Below are positions 23,930-37,555 of a DNA stretch of 64,000 bases, in pieces. Each line of letters starts with the position of its first letter. Within the stretch, counting starts at the first letter, position 1. Source of the DNA: Erythrocercus mccallii (lineage: Eukaryota > Chordata > Aves > Passeriformes > Dicruridae); the NCBI GenBank assembly GCA_013397435.1, contig VZRG01000306.1, positions 372,001 through 436,000 of the forward strand. The letters run 5' to 3'. A program made the position numbers and the translations under genes. Under the pieces are notes generated by a model, which was given only the letters and a program-made list of their open reading frames with translations, ran no database searches and was not told the DNA's origin.

Positions 23930-25880
23930 CATAGAGTCATTTATGTTGAAAAAGACCCTGAATATCGTCAAGTTCAACCATTAATCTAGCACTGCTAAGT
24001 ACACTACTAAATCATGTCCCTAAGTGCCACATCTACACATCTTTTAAACACCTCCAGGGATGGTGATTCCACCACTTTCCTGGATAGCATGTTCAAATGC
24101 TTGACATCTCTTCTGGTGAAGACAGTTTTCCTAATATGCAATTATAATCCTGTTTGCTCGTGCCCTATCACTAGTTCCTTGGAAAATGAGACCAAGTTCC
24201 CATCACTACCAGCTCCTTTCCCTTCACTACCACTCCAGGCCCTTGTAGTGAGTAATTAGGTTCTGTCTGAGCCTCTGTTTCCCCAGGCTAAAAAACCCCA
24301 ACTCCCTCAGTTGCTTCTCATCAGACTTGTGCTCCAGACCCTTCACCAGCTCTATTGCCCTTCTCCAGCCCCTCAATGTCTTTCTTCTAGTGATGGGCCC
24401 AGAATTGGACACAGGACTCAAGGTGTGGGCTCATCAGTGTTAAGTACAGAGGGAAGATCACTGCCTTGATCCTTCTGGCCACACTATTGCTGATACAGGC
24501 CAGGATGCTAGGGCTGCTTTGGCCAGTTGGTCTCACTGCTGGCTTGTGTTCAGCTGCTGTTAACCAGCACCTCCAGGTCCTTTTCCTTTGGGCACCTTTC
24601 CAGCCACTTTGCACCCAGCCTGTACCACTACAGGGGGTTGTTGTGATCCAAGGGCAGGACTTGGAACTTCATTTTGTTGAGTCTCACACAATGGGCCTCA
24701 GACTATGCATCCAGCCTGTGCAAAGCCTTCCTACTCTCCAGCAGATCAACACTCCCACCCAGCTTGGTGTGATCTGTAAACTTTGTGAGGGTGCACTCAA
24801 TCTCCTTGCGCAACTCATTGATAAAGATACTAAACAGGACTGGCCCCAGTACTGAGCCCTGAGGAACACCACTCAGGACCAGTTGCCAGTTGGATGTAAT
24901 TCTATTCACCGCAACTCCTAGGCCTGGCTATCCAGGCAGATTTTTACCCAGTGAACAGAGCACCATCCAAGCCATAGGCTCCATTATCTCCAAGAGAATG
25001 TTGTGGGAATGGTGTCAAAGGCTTTTCATTTTTCTTGGTAGACAAATATGCCTGAAGGAGATCAAGCTGGTCAAACAGGACCTGCCTTTCATAAACTCAT
25101 AGTTGGCTCTGGTTGCCCTAGACTCACATTTGCTGCCTTCCAGTCACCTGAGACTCTGTGCTTAGCCAAGGCTGCAAATAATTGATGGAGAGTGGCTTGG
25201 TGAACACTTCCAACAGCTCCCTCAGTACCCTTGGGTGAATTTCATCCAGCCCCATAGACCTGAGTGTGGAAGTTGTATAGCCAGTTGTATAGCCAATGGT
25301 CACCAACCATTTCCCCTTGGATTATGGGGGTTTCATTCCAGTCTCTATACCTGTATTTCAGCTCCAGATTCTGGAACCTGGAGAACAACGGGTCTTACTA
25401 ATCAAGACTGAGGTAAAGAAGGGATTAAGTACCTCAGCCTTTTCCTCATCCTTTGTCACAGCATTCCATAAGAGGCGGAGATTCTCCTTTACCCTCTTTT
25501 TGCCGATGTATTTATAGAAAGACTTTTATTGTCTGTATTATTTTATTGTTATTACATCAGTAGTCAGAGTAACTTCCAGTTGGGCTTTGGCCCTTCTAAT
25601 TTCCTCCCTCCTTAACCTCATGAGTCCTTATAGTATTTCCAAGTTTTCTGCCCCTTCTTCCAAAGGTCTTAAGCTTTCCAGTTTTTCCTGAGTTCCAGGA
25701 AAGATTCTCTGTTCATCCAGGCCAGTCTTGTCCATCAGCCCATCTTACAACACATGGGGACAGCCTGACACCTTAAATTTCCTAGGTAGTTGTATTTCTA
25801 ACTCATTTTTTCAAAGGACACTTGTAAATTTATTCCAGCCCAGCCAGAACTGTAGCCGGACCATATCTAGGATCTATGGT
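23930..25880 (-). mobile_element. CR1 LINE, 5'-truncated, minus strand
   Basis: Reading the minus strand from about 25880 down to 23930 gives, in order, the linker between endonuclease and reverse transcriptase, the RT domain, the ORF2 C-terminus and the CR1 3' UTR. The last is recognised from 'ccatccctggaggtgttt', 'gtggcacttagggacatg' and 'ggtcttt(c)caac' in degraded form. The 3' end at 23930 keeps only one imperfect copy of the terminal octamer. The ORF1 and endonuclease portions are absent, as is usual for CR1, which is mostly truncated at the 5' end during target-primed reverse transcription. The reading frame is interrupted many times. The 5' edge is approximate. Confidence 0.85.
24640..25740 (-). 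pseudogene. CR1 ORF2 remnant (reverse transcriptase)
   Basis: The minus strand encodes broken pieces of CR1 ORF2. The best, 24909 down to 24703, carries SGVPQGSVLGPVLF followed by the RT active-site region, written here KFTDHTKLGG. In CR1 this site is normally FADDTKL, so the second catalytic Asp is His (codon at 24769-24771) and the Ala is Thr. Farther upstream (25650-25740) lie pieces of the linker, such as LWKKG-like codons. Frameshifts and stops separate the pieces, and no complete RT could be made. Confidence 0.75.
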
Positions 25881-27237
25881 TAGCACAGTACTGTTCTTGA
25901 GCTAATAATCTAAAGCATTAATTTTGTGCCAGAGCTGTTTTCTATTCTTGAACAACAAGCGTAACTCTTTTCTATTTTTCTGAATAATATCACAGAAAAA
26001 ACCAGAATTTCCAAATTCAGGAGATGGCTAGCACAGGCAGACATAGGCAATTTATATTTACTCAAAATGTAAAAATTATTATTTGTACATAGAGTTTACA
26101 TATATTACAGCAAATAGATGGAAGAAATTTGAGTCTGCTTGTATCTGATCTATACATTCAATCATCTTTCCATAAGAAATGTTAAAACTTTAATTTATCA
26201 TACATTGTCATGGAGCATTTGCATTCCATGAGTCAAGAAGTAAAGACATAATACACATCATGATATGGTGAGATCATGACTCTCAGAAATATCAAGCTAT
26301 CAAGTTTTTGAGACCAGAAAACTATAAAAATTAAAAACATGCTAAATAAAATTCAAACTGTAGATGTTATGTTGAGACATTTGTTAAACAGCCTGATGAA
26401 ACTCTGAAAATAGGCTCTGGGTAAATGAGGAGTCTCAAACAGCGGTTTCACAAAATCACACCAAAAAAGAAAAAAAGAGGAAAAAAACCCCTATTTCCTG
26501 AAAAGTGAACTTCAAGATAATATATCTGCTCAGTTTCACTGCTGTTCCTTCCTAAATCTGCTTTCACAAGAAAGGCAAGAAATCCTATGAAATTAAACTG
26601 CTTCACTTTATGCCACTAATCATGTCAAATACTATGACATATCTTTCAGAAGCTGCTTCTTCAGGTCAAATTCTTTCAATTTATCTCATACTTTCACTTC
26701 TGGAAATGCCTCTTCTTTCCCACTTTTCCTGATTTTTAGTGACTTCATTTTTTCCTTGAAAATTATAGAAATATAAGCTGTTGAATCAGAAGCGTTTTCT
26801 AAACAAAAGATTTTTTTTCTCTCATTTTCAACACAGCATCAGCTTCTCTTCCTGTAAATCATGTGAAATTGCTTTCACATTTGTGCTCAGCTTGATCTGG
26901 TCTTTCATATATCATTCATTATGTTCTGCTAACCAAGAGACAATACTTTTTAATTCATTCTGCTCTTTTTTTCCTTTTATCAGATAAAACAAAGCAATCT
27001 TTCAAGCCTTTGATGCCCTGTCTGGTTTCAGAAAAACGAAATAACTATGTTTATACATTGACATATAAAGTACCAAGTCTAGCTTTATATGACAAAGCTG
27101 ACCCAGTGATTTACTAAATATTAGGACAATTCTGGTTATACTAAACCAGCTGAGTCTTCCAAGGACTGTAGCTAGGCAAAAGCTAAAGAGGAGGGGAAAA
27201 AAATACCAACCAAAAAAGCAGCATCTACTTAAGTAGC
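25881..27237. other. AT-rich non-coding DNA
   Basis: No supported gene. The frame at 26781-26987 (68 codons, plus strand) is rich in Phe and Ser and looks random. A short A/G-rich patch lies at 26.46-26.49 kb. Confidence 0.6.
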
Positions 27238-27735
27238 TGTGGCTTGATCCAAACCAGCACCTGGAGGGCATGCAGCCACTTGCTTACAGCCCCTCACCCT
27301 GATGAGTGGAGAATCAGAAGAAAGCAAAACCTGTAGACTGAGATAAGATCAATTTAATGACTGGGAAGGGAGAGGAATAAAAACCCAGAAAGACAAGTGA
27401 TGTAATATGCAATTGCACCTGCTGACCAATGCAGTGATTGGTCCTGCCCATACAGTTCCCCCCAGTTTATACACTGAGCATGACATTGTGTGGTCTGGAA
27501 TATCTCTGTGGTCAGTTTGGGTCACTGACCCTGGCCATGCTCCCTCCCAGCTTTTTGTGCACCTGCCCACTGTCAGAGCATGGGAAACTGAAAACTCCTT
27601 GATTTAGGGTAAACACTATTAGCAGCTACTAAAAATCAGAGAGTTATCAAACTAATTCTCAAACTAAATGGAAAACACAGCACTGTACCAGCTAATAAGA
27701 AGAAAATTAACTCTATCCTAGTTGAAACCAGGATA
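27238..27735 (-). mobile_element. Solo LTR, avian ERVL type, minus strand
   Basis: On the minus strand the element starts 'tatcctggtttcaac' (first bases degraded from TGTCCTGG) and ends 'ggtttggatcaagccaca'. It shares a layout with the LTR at 3.95 kb: 'tagagttaatttt' near the start, 'agctggtac.g.gctgtgttt', then a U3 with a TATAAA box (complement at 27466-27471) and an ATTAAA-like poly-A signal (complement at 27354-27359). It belongs to a different LTR subfamily, since its downstream half does not follow the 3.95-kb copy. No internal provirus is attached, so it is a solo LTR. I did not find a matching target duplication. Confidence 0.8.
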
Positions 27736-30700
27736 ATATCCACCTTTATTCCATATAATTTATACCATGACCATATCCTACACTTTCCAGTACATCCTAG
27801 TAAACCATCATCACTCTTCCAGTGCCTTGATATATATATTTATATACACATATATTTCACTTAGTTTATGGACCATCTCTAAAAAAGTCCATTGAGTTAA
27901 TTTAGTCCATACCTTTGAACTTCATCTGTTGTCACAGCTTTTCATGAGGGTAGGAAAAATAGAGTATAGTGTTGCATTGTTGCATACTAGGCCCAGGCAG
28001 TTGTTCCTCTTCTCCATTTCTTTGGAGACAGGGCTCCTCTACTACTGGTAGTAGAATTCTCCACTTTTTCTAAAAATGTATTAGAATCTGTTTCCATTGG
28101 ATCAAGAATATAAAGCTCTAGTAGTTACCAATGCACAGTGTACCCCAACGCCATCAGACTAAACGCAGAACCCATTTATATTTCTGGAGTGACAGGAGCA
28201 AACTGTATTGGAGGCTGAAATAAGCCTGCCAGGAGCAAGTGGCAAAAGCACACCATGTGACTGGCCTGGAGATGTGCACCCATGGTGAGGTGTGGTTCGT
28301 GTCTCATCCACTAACAATGGCCAGTCTCTGAAGTGGTAATTTAGGAAAGTTGTCAATGTTTTCAGTAGTTAGACACCAGAGTTCTATTGGAAATGCCTGC
28401 AACACACCCTTTAATTTCATAGAGGTAAAAATGGCATTGAATTGAGAAGGAAAAGACCGTGAAACAGGAGAAGGGATTTTATGGGGAATAGTTTGTGATA
28501 ATGTAATTAAAATCTCTATGCACAAGGGAATGAAGCAAAGGCTGAACTGGCTTTTGCCCACAGGCATTTACAGACTTGATTGCTTCACTTGGTTGGTTTA
28601 GCATTCTTTCAACACAGTTTTGTGCTTTCAACATTGTTCATGTGGAATATAACCAGAGGAGAAAAATTATTTCATGTTATAACTCACTGGAGTCAGTGGA
28701 ATTATTCCAGTACAGAATAAGGTTCACCATCCAAAGTATTTGATTTTTTAGATTTTAAGTATTCAACTATTACGTGAGATAACAACTATTTATTCATAAC
28801 CTAAATCCTAGGTATGACTCTTCTGAAGGTTATTGTAAAATACATGAATGTACAGTTAAAACAGAGTGAACAAGTCAATTATCAGGATACATATCTGAGC
28901 TACAAGTTAATTCTGGACTCTAGCATGCAAATAGGCAAGCAGCCAAATTGTTCTGGGTCTCTTTCACTTTGACCAACTTTGGCTTTGAAAAACTTTTCTA
29001 AAGAAACTGTTTTATTCTCTGGAAAAGACTCAGTTTTGAAAAAACAGCATTTTCAAATAGAAGAAAAAAAAGATCAGAAAATTTTAAAAATAACCATATT
29101 TGAAGCCAAGTCTAGTCTGCGTGTTCAATTTCTAAATGACAAAGACCTCCTTTGAAATTTTAGCATTTCTACATATTATATGTTCTGGAGTTTACTTTAA
29201 CAAAATCTGTAATAATAGGAAGTTGCATTAATTTACTTTTTTTAAAAACAGCTTTGATATGGAATTAGATCTGCCTCCAAAATTAAGTGGTTGAACTTTG
29301 TAGAAACAACATTTTCCCATCTGGGTATATTATGAATATGAACCTCAATACAACATTAACATTTATATCATAGGAGCCATAAAAAACTCTTCAAAACCCC
29401 ACTAGTCCACAACATCACAGCTCTGGAGATCACCCACAAATAAAATGAAATGAAATAAAATAAAATAAATCATGCAACTTAGAAAACTCAAAATCCCCTG
29501 CAGTAATGCATATTTCTAATTGCAATCTTAATTTGCCTTTGTAGCATTGCTTGCTCAGCTTATTTTATGGCATGCCTGTCAGGAAACTTGGATATGCTAT
29601 TTTAAAAAAGAAACAAATACAACCAAGCAGAAAAAAAAAAACAAAAAAACCCCAAGAATAGCAGTCCAAATAACTTCTGATTCTTGTCTTGTTGTTCTAC
29701 TTTGCATTTATCTTGAGCCAATAGAATATTGTGAGAGGATGTGTTATAAAAATAATAAGATACATTATTTTTAATACTGTTGATTTAAAAAGTAATACAA
29801 TTGTTTTCAGGCACTTATTATCAACGAGAAAAGGGAGCTGGTTTTTGTGTCCTACAAATCTTGCAGCGATTTAGTTGTTAGAAGAACTATTTCACTGACG
29901 TAAAGTGGAGAGGATAATATCTATCTTTCATATTTCTTAGTTTAATTGTCTTACTGCAACTGGATGTGGCACACAGTGTAAAAAAGTCTAATTATGAGAG
30001 AAAACTGAAGTCAGCAGCCTCAGGCAAGACAGTTTCTTAGAACTGGCTTTATAATCTCAGTAGAGATACCATTAAACTTAAATTACTTTGGATTTTTTAC
30101 TTTTTTCCTTCTTTTCTGAGACAGCACTACAAAACATATTTTTGAAGTCCACCTGTATTCTTAGCACAAATTTATAGCTTTCTAATTCTTGAACAGATTT
30201 TAAATAAATTCAAGCAGCATTTCACCCAAATTTATTGCATAGCATCAAGAATCTGCTAACATTGAGAAGTTTCTGAATGTGATTGAAGGTGTCCCTGTCA
30301 AATCCACTCTACGTTCCTTCAGTAGGTTCATCTCTGTCCTAAGACAAACAAACAGTATAGATTCTATGCACTTAAAGCAGTAAAAGTGAAGTATTGTTTG
30401 CTCCCATCCCTAAAGGTCCCAAAGACATGAAGTGTCCACCCTCACATTTCATGTTGCTGTTCTACTGCTCCTCTTCCCTGTGAGATCTTGGCCTCTTCAT
30501 CTTCTCCTTACACATTATATATATAAAATATACTTCGTTTCTCATCAAGGAGATGTTGGACATTGACAACTTATCATCTCTCCTCTCCCAGCCTTTGCTC
30601 TGTGGACAGTCATCCTGAGGGAGCAGCAGGATGTTGCAGCAACGTGAGTGGCAGGTGAGTTAAACCAGTGGAGCAAGGGCTTCTGATGGCCAGTGCTGCC

Positions 30701-32725
30701 TGCTTCACCAGAAGTTTATTCCATGTTCTGAGTCAGCTCTCTTCTGTCCCTAGATTCAACTATAGGACATGCATGTGCCCTAATTCTCTTCATTATAATG
30801 TTTCCTAATTTTTTACAATGTCTTCAGTATTGCACATGTACCTTTGGGCGGAAGAGACTCCATTATCTTACTGTTGTTATTTTATTGTTGAAGGAGACTT
30901 ACACCACTCTTCAGCCTAAGGGCCAGCTGAATGTGTTTGAGTTGATTCTAACCTACAAGGACCAGGTGTCAGCAATGAAAGCACCACTGCTGCTGATTAT
31001 ATACAGAGGTCAAGTATGTAAATGGATCTTTGCATCTGGGTTGATGCATATTCTACATCAGATATGCTGTGTCCTTAGAGAAGAGAAAAATAATCAGGCA
31101 TCACACAGCAGTGAATCCTCAGCCCTTCTGATTACATGCCAAGGGCTTCACTTCATTTAACTAATTATTTTATTACAGTTTTCTTTAGACACAAGATATG
31201 AAAAATTCATATCAAAAACTTGAAAATATGGAGAGGTTGTGTAACTATTCTGGCAAACTTTATCCCTGATCCAAGAAACTCAATTGTTTAAAAAAAAAGA
31301 AAAAAGAAAGAAGGGGGAAATATTATGCTTCATGTTTGCTTTAAATTTTTTCTCTTCTAGAATTATACCATATTGGCCAAAGGTAAAATTGTATGATCAG
31401 TAATATAAAATCCTTCAAAAAGGTGGTATCACATCAATCTCTATTACTATCATTAATATATATTATATCAAATCTAACTATGAGTGCAGTTTTCACAATG
31501 ATACCTGGTAATTTGATGCCTAGTACTTAAAGTAGGTACTGGAATTAAAAATAGCTTTAAAAAATAAAATTTAAATTTTGCATTACATTCACCAATGTCC
31601 ATACTGAAAAAGTTCTCAGAGTCTAAAGTAAAAAAGAAATAATCTTCTGTACAAAGACATAACAAAAGTTGGCCTTTCTGTATTTTGGTTGCACGTTAAA
31701 ATTCTCTTTTTTAATACAATGTACAAAGGCAACAATTGGAGATGCAGAGAATCCAAAGAAAGGAGTTCAGAAGCATTGGCCTATTCCCAGCTCTACTACT
31801 CCTCTGCCAAGTAAGTTCAGGAAATTTTCTTAGTAACCATGTCTGCCTGTGGCCTATGAAAATTTAGCTATTTAGTATATGTTGTTTGTTTAGTCTCCTT
31901 CTATAACCAATAGAGAAAAACACATTTCCAGGGGGTGATTTATGCCACCTGAAGAGAGGTATGAGAACAGACTAATCCTAGTGCACAACTCTGGAAAACT
32001 TGTGGAACAAGTACTTATAGCATATTTATAAGTAGATGGAGGACAAAAAAGAGAATTGTTAGTTAAAGATGATTTTTGATTTTAGTTCAAGGTTTTTTTA
32101 ATGACTTTCTATATATGGCTTTGCACTGAGTGTGTTTATTCTGGCCTATCTGAGCAGAGCTCAGGGTAACTAGAGATAGGTACCTGGAGCAGCAGGCTCC
32201 CACATTTCTGCTATGACAGAAAAATACTGCTGTTTGGTAGCTGTGGCTTGTAGGACAAGTAGGAATATTTATTTCACTATTAAATTATTTTGATCTTGTG
32301 GAAAATGGACAAGGTATTAAGAGATTACAAAGGGAAAACCAAGCTTAAACCTTTAAAGGGAAGGGGTAGGGAACAGAGGCTGACTAGTCATAAAGCTGTA
32401 GAAACTAGAAATTATGGGGAAAGGAAAAAAATTAGAACAAATAATATATAAGCACTTTGAAGAACACAAGCAAAGGAATGGCAGGCCACATTTTGTCTAT
32501 CTAGAATAGAATGATTTCTTTTTGTGTTAGAGTATAAAATCTTATACATGAGGATGAGCCTTAGGTGTCTCATAATTGACTTTCCTATGTCTTTTGATAC
32601 TAGCCCACATGACAAAGGCAGCAATGTCACAGACAATGGGAAGTACACATTCTAGATGAAATTACTTTTAATTGAACTGATGGAAAGTGAAAAACTTGTA
32701 TCCTAACCAGTCATTCACAGCTGAA
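27736..32725. other. AT-rich non-coding DNA
   Basis: No supported gene. The longest frame is 120 codons on the plus strand at 30798-31160; it has no recognised domain and no flanking signals I trust. TA-rich patches occur at 27.83-27.86 kb and 30.51-30.53 kb, and an A-rich patch at 29.63-29.65 kb. Confidence 0.55.
29438..29470. repeat. AAATA/AAATG short tandem repeat
   Basis: About six imperfect pentamer units (aaata and aaatg types) in tandem. Confidence 0.85.
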
Positions 32726-32888
32726 ATCACAGAATCATCAAAGCCAGAAGAGAGCTTCAAGATCATCCAGTTCAACTGTCAATCCAGGAGCACCATAATC
32801 ACCCCTAGACCATATCCCTAAGCACCACATCCAGACACCTCTTAACCTTCCAGAAACAGTGACTCCACAACCTCCCTGGGCAACTTAT
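32726..32888 (-). mobile_element. CR1 3' end fragment, minus strand
   Basis: 'atcacagaatcatcaaagcc' at the left is the complement of the CR1 terminal octamer region. It is followed by 'catccagttcaactgtcaatc', 'ccatatccctaagcaccaca' and 'ccagacacctcttaa', the usual antisense CR1 3' UTR order. Only about 160 bases are kept, a typical severe 5' truncation. Confidence 0.85.
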
Positions 32889-35800
32889 TTACATTGGGTG
32901 TACAGCAATTTGTAGGAGTGCAAATCATGACAGAAATTTTCAAAGTTAAAAACCAAATCACTTGGGTAGAGATCATTGCGGTAATCAGTTTCACTTTGGC
33001 TTTCAGACCACAGATTAAGAACTGCAGGAGAAAGACACTGGGGTGAATGGCAGTACTATGACAAGAATAAGCATTCATGTACTGTTCAAACTGGTCCCCA
33101 GAGAAAACCAAACACTGAATGGCTCTCTAATTTACACCTAATGAATCACTGCTCTGAAAGTAAACACCATCATGTCAACAGGGAGGAAAAATCCTTCTGT
33201 CTTCAGTGGCACAGGTTGCTCTCTTTTGCCTATATATGGCACGCAGAAACTTTGAAAAGCTAAATTTGAATCAGAAGCTGGCAATATTATACTCATAATA
33301 GTACAACCTAGGTTTGTCCTAGAAATATCAGTGTATGGATTACAGAAAAAGCAACATAGTATGATTTCAAATTCCAGCATCTGGTTCTTAAACTATCTCC
33401 TGAACTTTCCTAAAAAAATAATTTGCTCAGCAGTGGCAGACAATATATATTTTATTTGTGCTACCTTCTTTCAATGGTCTTGGCTGGACAGCCCAGAAAG
33501 CCCTTGTTTGCCTTCTCCTAGTGGCTGCACCTTCCACTGGGTGAAGCATGAAGAGGAAGGTCAGGGCTGTTTGTGCCCAGGGAGGGCAGGAATGTGTTCC
33601 ATGAGAGAAAGATCTGCAGCTGGGAGCCACAGGCTGAGGGACAGATGGGAAGAGGGCAGCAAACAGAGCTAATGGTACAGGTCAGGGTGCCTGTTTCCTA
33701 CTGCTGAAGAAGGGATTGAATGCAGCTTGCAGGGGTCAACAGAGAGCTTCTTGGGCTGGGATCAAGGTGAGAAGAAAGGATCCCTATAAAATAAGATTCC
33801 TACATAGATGGTTAACAAAGTGTGGTAAAAACTCTAGCAGTATATTCAAATACTGTGTTTGGAGGCCAGGTTTGCACACAATACAAATTGTCAGAGACCT
33901 TGGAAATCATTAGAGCTCTTATGGTAGCTAATAGGTCCTAAGCATTTATACATAAACTGTTCATATATAAGAGCACTTCAAACTCTTGTGGAAGCGAAAT
34001 GATACTGTAGAAGTTTTGAGATAAGAATTTCAAACGTGTTGAAAAACACTGTTCCATGTCACACAGTTACAAACTTCTCACATAACAAGAACCTCAATGT
34101 CCTCACACATGCAATAACTGCAGAATTGAAAGATCAGCCTGAGGACCAAACACTTGAATCCTCTAGCACCAGGAAGGGGACATAAGGAAAAGCAGAAGCA
34201 AGGTGTGGATTTCCTTCTACTGCAACCAAAGCAAGTATGATGAAAGCTGTGGGACAATCAGAAGAAAGGAAAGCCTGTCCAGTCAAAAATGTCAATGTCA
34301 GCAGAGCTCAAAGAACACACAGAAATGGAGACTAAGCCAGATAAAGATTTCTGATATACAGAAGGCCCAGTACTGAATGAGAAATAAGAGAGAACAGAAC
34401 TAGCCGTATTTCTTCCAGAATAAATCACCCTAAGGCAGAAGTTTCATCTTATGACATGAAGTTTCTCACAGCCAGTTTCAGGGCTTACTGCTGATATTAA
34501 TTTTAATTTAGCACTTAAGTAGCTTTACACTTCTTTCCCCTGGCTAAAAACTGAATCTGAACAGTTGGGTATATCTGAAAAGCACAGAAAAATGACTGAG
34601 TTAAAACAGATATTTATTGCAATTAAATTTGATTTTATTTCTTGCACCCTTTATCAATAACCACAGTAAAAATATCAATATTTATCAATGGAATTAATAT
34701 TTTTAGCCTCTTAGTAAAAATAAAAATACTGTTTTAATAATATTTAGCCTCTTCTTGGTACCAGTAATTAGAAAAGGGTTCTACCCATTTATGGGGGAAC
34801 TGTAGAAATTTGGAAATCATTCTAAGCAAATTGAGTTGTGAAATGAAAACAGAAACCCAAAGAAATATAAGCAGACATTTAAATCCCTCTTATAAACTTG
34901 AGATGCTTATGTAACATAGTAATAAAGGTTAAAAAATAAGAAACAAAATAGAAAATTGAGGAAATTATAGGAACAACTGGATATCACTAGGCATGGTATA
35001 AGCACCCTTAGGAGGGCAAAGAGCACGGAATAGAGCTTTATCTAGCTAGAGGGGGGAAGAGTATATTCTTTGCCATCAGGTTCACTGCAGTAGGAAACAA
35101 ATTTAAAACAACTGTTGCTCTGATCAAGTAGAAAAACCTCAAAGGTTCAGAAGCAACACTCCATAGAGTTACCAAAAAACATCACAAACTTTATCACTCT
35201 TACAAAGTGAAAAGGAAATTTATTGTCTGCTGTTGATGTTTGTGTGTTGTGAACTTGCACTGTGAACTGGCTATGTTGTTCCAAAAAATATTTGAAAGAG
35301 AGCACAGACAGTTGGTGTGGCAGCTGTACCTGATAGTGATGAAGAAGACATGGACATACAGGCACTAAAAACAGTAACGTATTTTCATTTTTGTTACCCT
35401 ACTGCAAGAACTTACAGGAGTGCAACAGGTTCTGAGAAATATATCAGAAAACTGAACCTCTCCTGCCACCTTGTCGCAAAATGAGAAAGTATGCAGTACC
35501 TATCAGAAGAGATGATACATTAAATCATCCATTAGCTTCTGCCTGATCCATCACTCGCAAAGGATCTTGAAAGCAAACACTCAAGTGCTGAATAACAAAG
35601 TAAAGAACAAGAGCAAGGTCTTTTGATGTGCACAAAATTTTTCCTACCAAATTTTAATAAAGCCTCTGACAATTTAAACTACTACAGGTGATTTCAGTTT
35701 AAATCAAGAGTCTTCAAAGTAAATGCATATAAAGCACTAATACATCAGAATAAGGTTAAAGAGGATAAAAATCCTACAATTGCAATTTTAAATTACTAAT

Positions 35801-37511
35801 TAGAATTATTGCAGCTGTTATTTTTGCTAACCATTAAACTATAAAGATATGAAGACGAGAGGAGAATGACCTTCTATATGTCAGAGAATATTGCTGAAGG
35901 CATCTGCAGCTAATGGGACTGTGCTTGCTCGTGCAGAAAGAGTAAATAGGTTTATTAGCTTACTCAGCTGGAAAATGCTTAACAGCTACTGGTCATCTGA
36001 TAACAAATTTAATTCATAGTTCATTTAGCTACAAAAGGAACTGGGTTTTTTATGCTGCTATTCAAATGTCCTGAAACATAATCTATACCCAGAGGGGCTA
36101 AGACAGACTCATGAACCGTAGAACAAAATGTTTTCTACTCATTCTGCCCTAGTTTGCATCCTGCACCACTGCATGTGACGTTCTTAACATTTCAGCATTG
36201 ATTTCTTAGAAAAAGATAAGTTCATGTAGCTAGAGATAAAAAATGGAAAAACTGAAAGCTTCTTGAAATCTGTATCACCCTTGTTGCCACTACACAGATT
36301 CCCTAGTTGCAAGATGTCCTGAAAAAAATATTTTTTAAAAAGTGTACCTTGTAAAAATTTTAATGCAACAGTTTTGCCCTCAAAAACATTTTGGGTTCGA
36401 TTTGGATCAGATTCTTCAGTTATGCATAAACTACTGTCCTTATGCTGTCTTGTATTAGATGTGAAATGGAGAAAGAGTCATACCTACAAATATTCACCTG
36501 CAGCTGCCTCTGTGAGCCCTGCTCTTCACAGCTACTGATCTTCTGGCAGTTTTTCCCACTCTCTAAGGAAGGAACTACAGAAAACACTTGCAAGAAAGGG
36601 GAAATGAAAACTCAGGTCCAGTTCACAGTATCAGTAATACAAGTTCACCTGTCTTATTTTGCTATCTGTAGAAACTTAGTCAGTGGCAAAGATTAAAGCA
36701 AGTGGAGAAGCTCTGGATAACACCAGATCAAATACAACCACAGTATCAAGCTGCAAAAAAATCAGGAAGATGACTAAAATGTATAAATAAATAGGATGAT
36801 AGCAGAGTACAGATCCATTTTTCACGTCAAGAAAGGAGAGAAAAAAAGAAAGAATATTCTACCCTAAATGAAACCACATCTTTTTTTTCTCCTGATTTTT
36901 TTCAAAGATCCATTTTTAAGCCAGATTTCATTTCCTCCCATGGTATTGTAAGCATTCTGTTTTCATTCCACTGATAATTTTATTATTATGATTTATTTTG
37001 TATGTAGTCTTCTTACTGTTAATAAAAACTCATAGAAAAGCTTAAAAATAGAAATATTTTTGTTAAATTTCTGGAATAAAATAATTCTGTGGCCTGAATT
37101 ATTGTTAGTACTTATGGTTGCCTAGTATTCTGTAAATTGAACAACCATTCTTATACCTGTAAAACCCATCAGAAAATCTCCTGTTCTTAAAACACAGAAG
37201 TAAAAAGCAATTTGTTCAATGAATATGCTGTTGCTAATGACAAGAATTTTTAAGATATATTTATGTCTTCTTTATCACAAGTTTAACGCAATTGAAGAAA
37301 AGTCCTTAAATTTCTTTCCAAAACTGTGTGGAAAATGTCACACGGATAAATTAAGCTGAGAGGTTTGATTAAAATCTATGTTCAGCAGTATATCTTCAGA
37401 TATTTACAGTGTTGAAGCATGCTGGAGTAGAAAAGACTATTCATTTAGCATTCTGTTCAACACAGCCTCAAACAGTGAAAAAGAGCAGTGGTGTTTTCTG
37501 GTTTAGCTCAG

Positions 37512-37555
37512 AATAAATCTAACAACAGTTAAATCTAAATAAATCTAACAACAGT
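37512..37555. repeat. 18-bp direct repeat
   Basis: The 18-base word aataaatctaacaacagt occurs at 37512-37529 and again at 37538-37555, separated by 8 bases that themselves resemble part of the unit. Confidence 0.85.

Noticed and set aside
24466..24855. 129-codon plus-strand frame
   Set aside because: Antisense to the minus-strand CR1. The CR1 reading explains the sequence.
30798..31160. 120-codon plus-strand frame, among the longest outside R2
   Set aside because: No recognisable domain, random-looking composition and no supporting signals. Frames of this size are expected by chance in 64 kb.
33331..33672. 113-codon frame in a GC-richer patch, with a donor-like site downstream near 33.77 kb
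   Set aside because: Protein not recognised and no credible exon structure. Not enough to call a gene.
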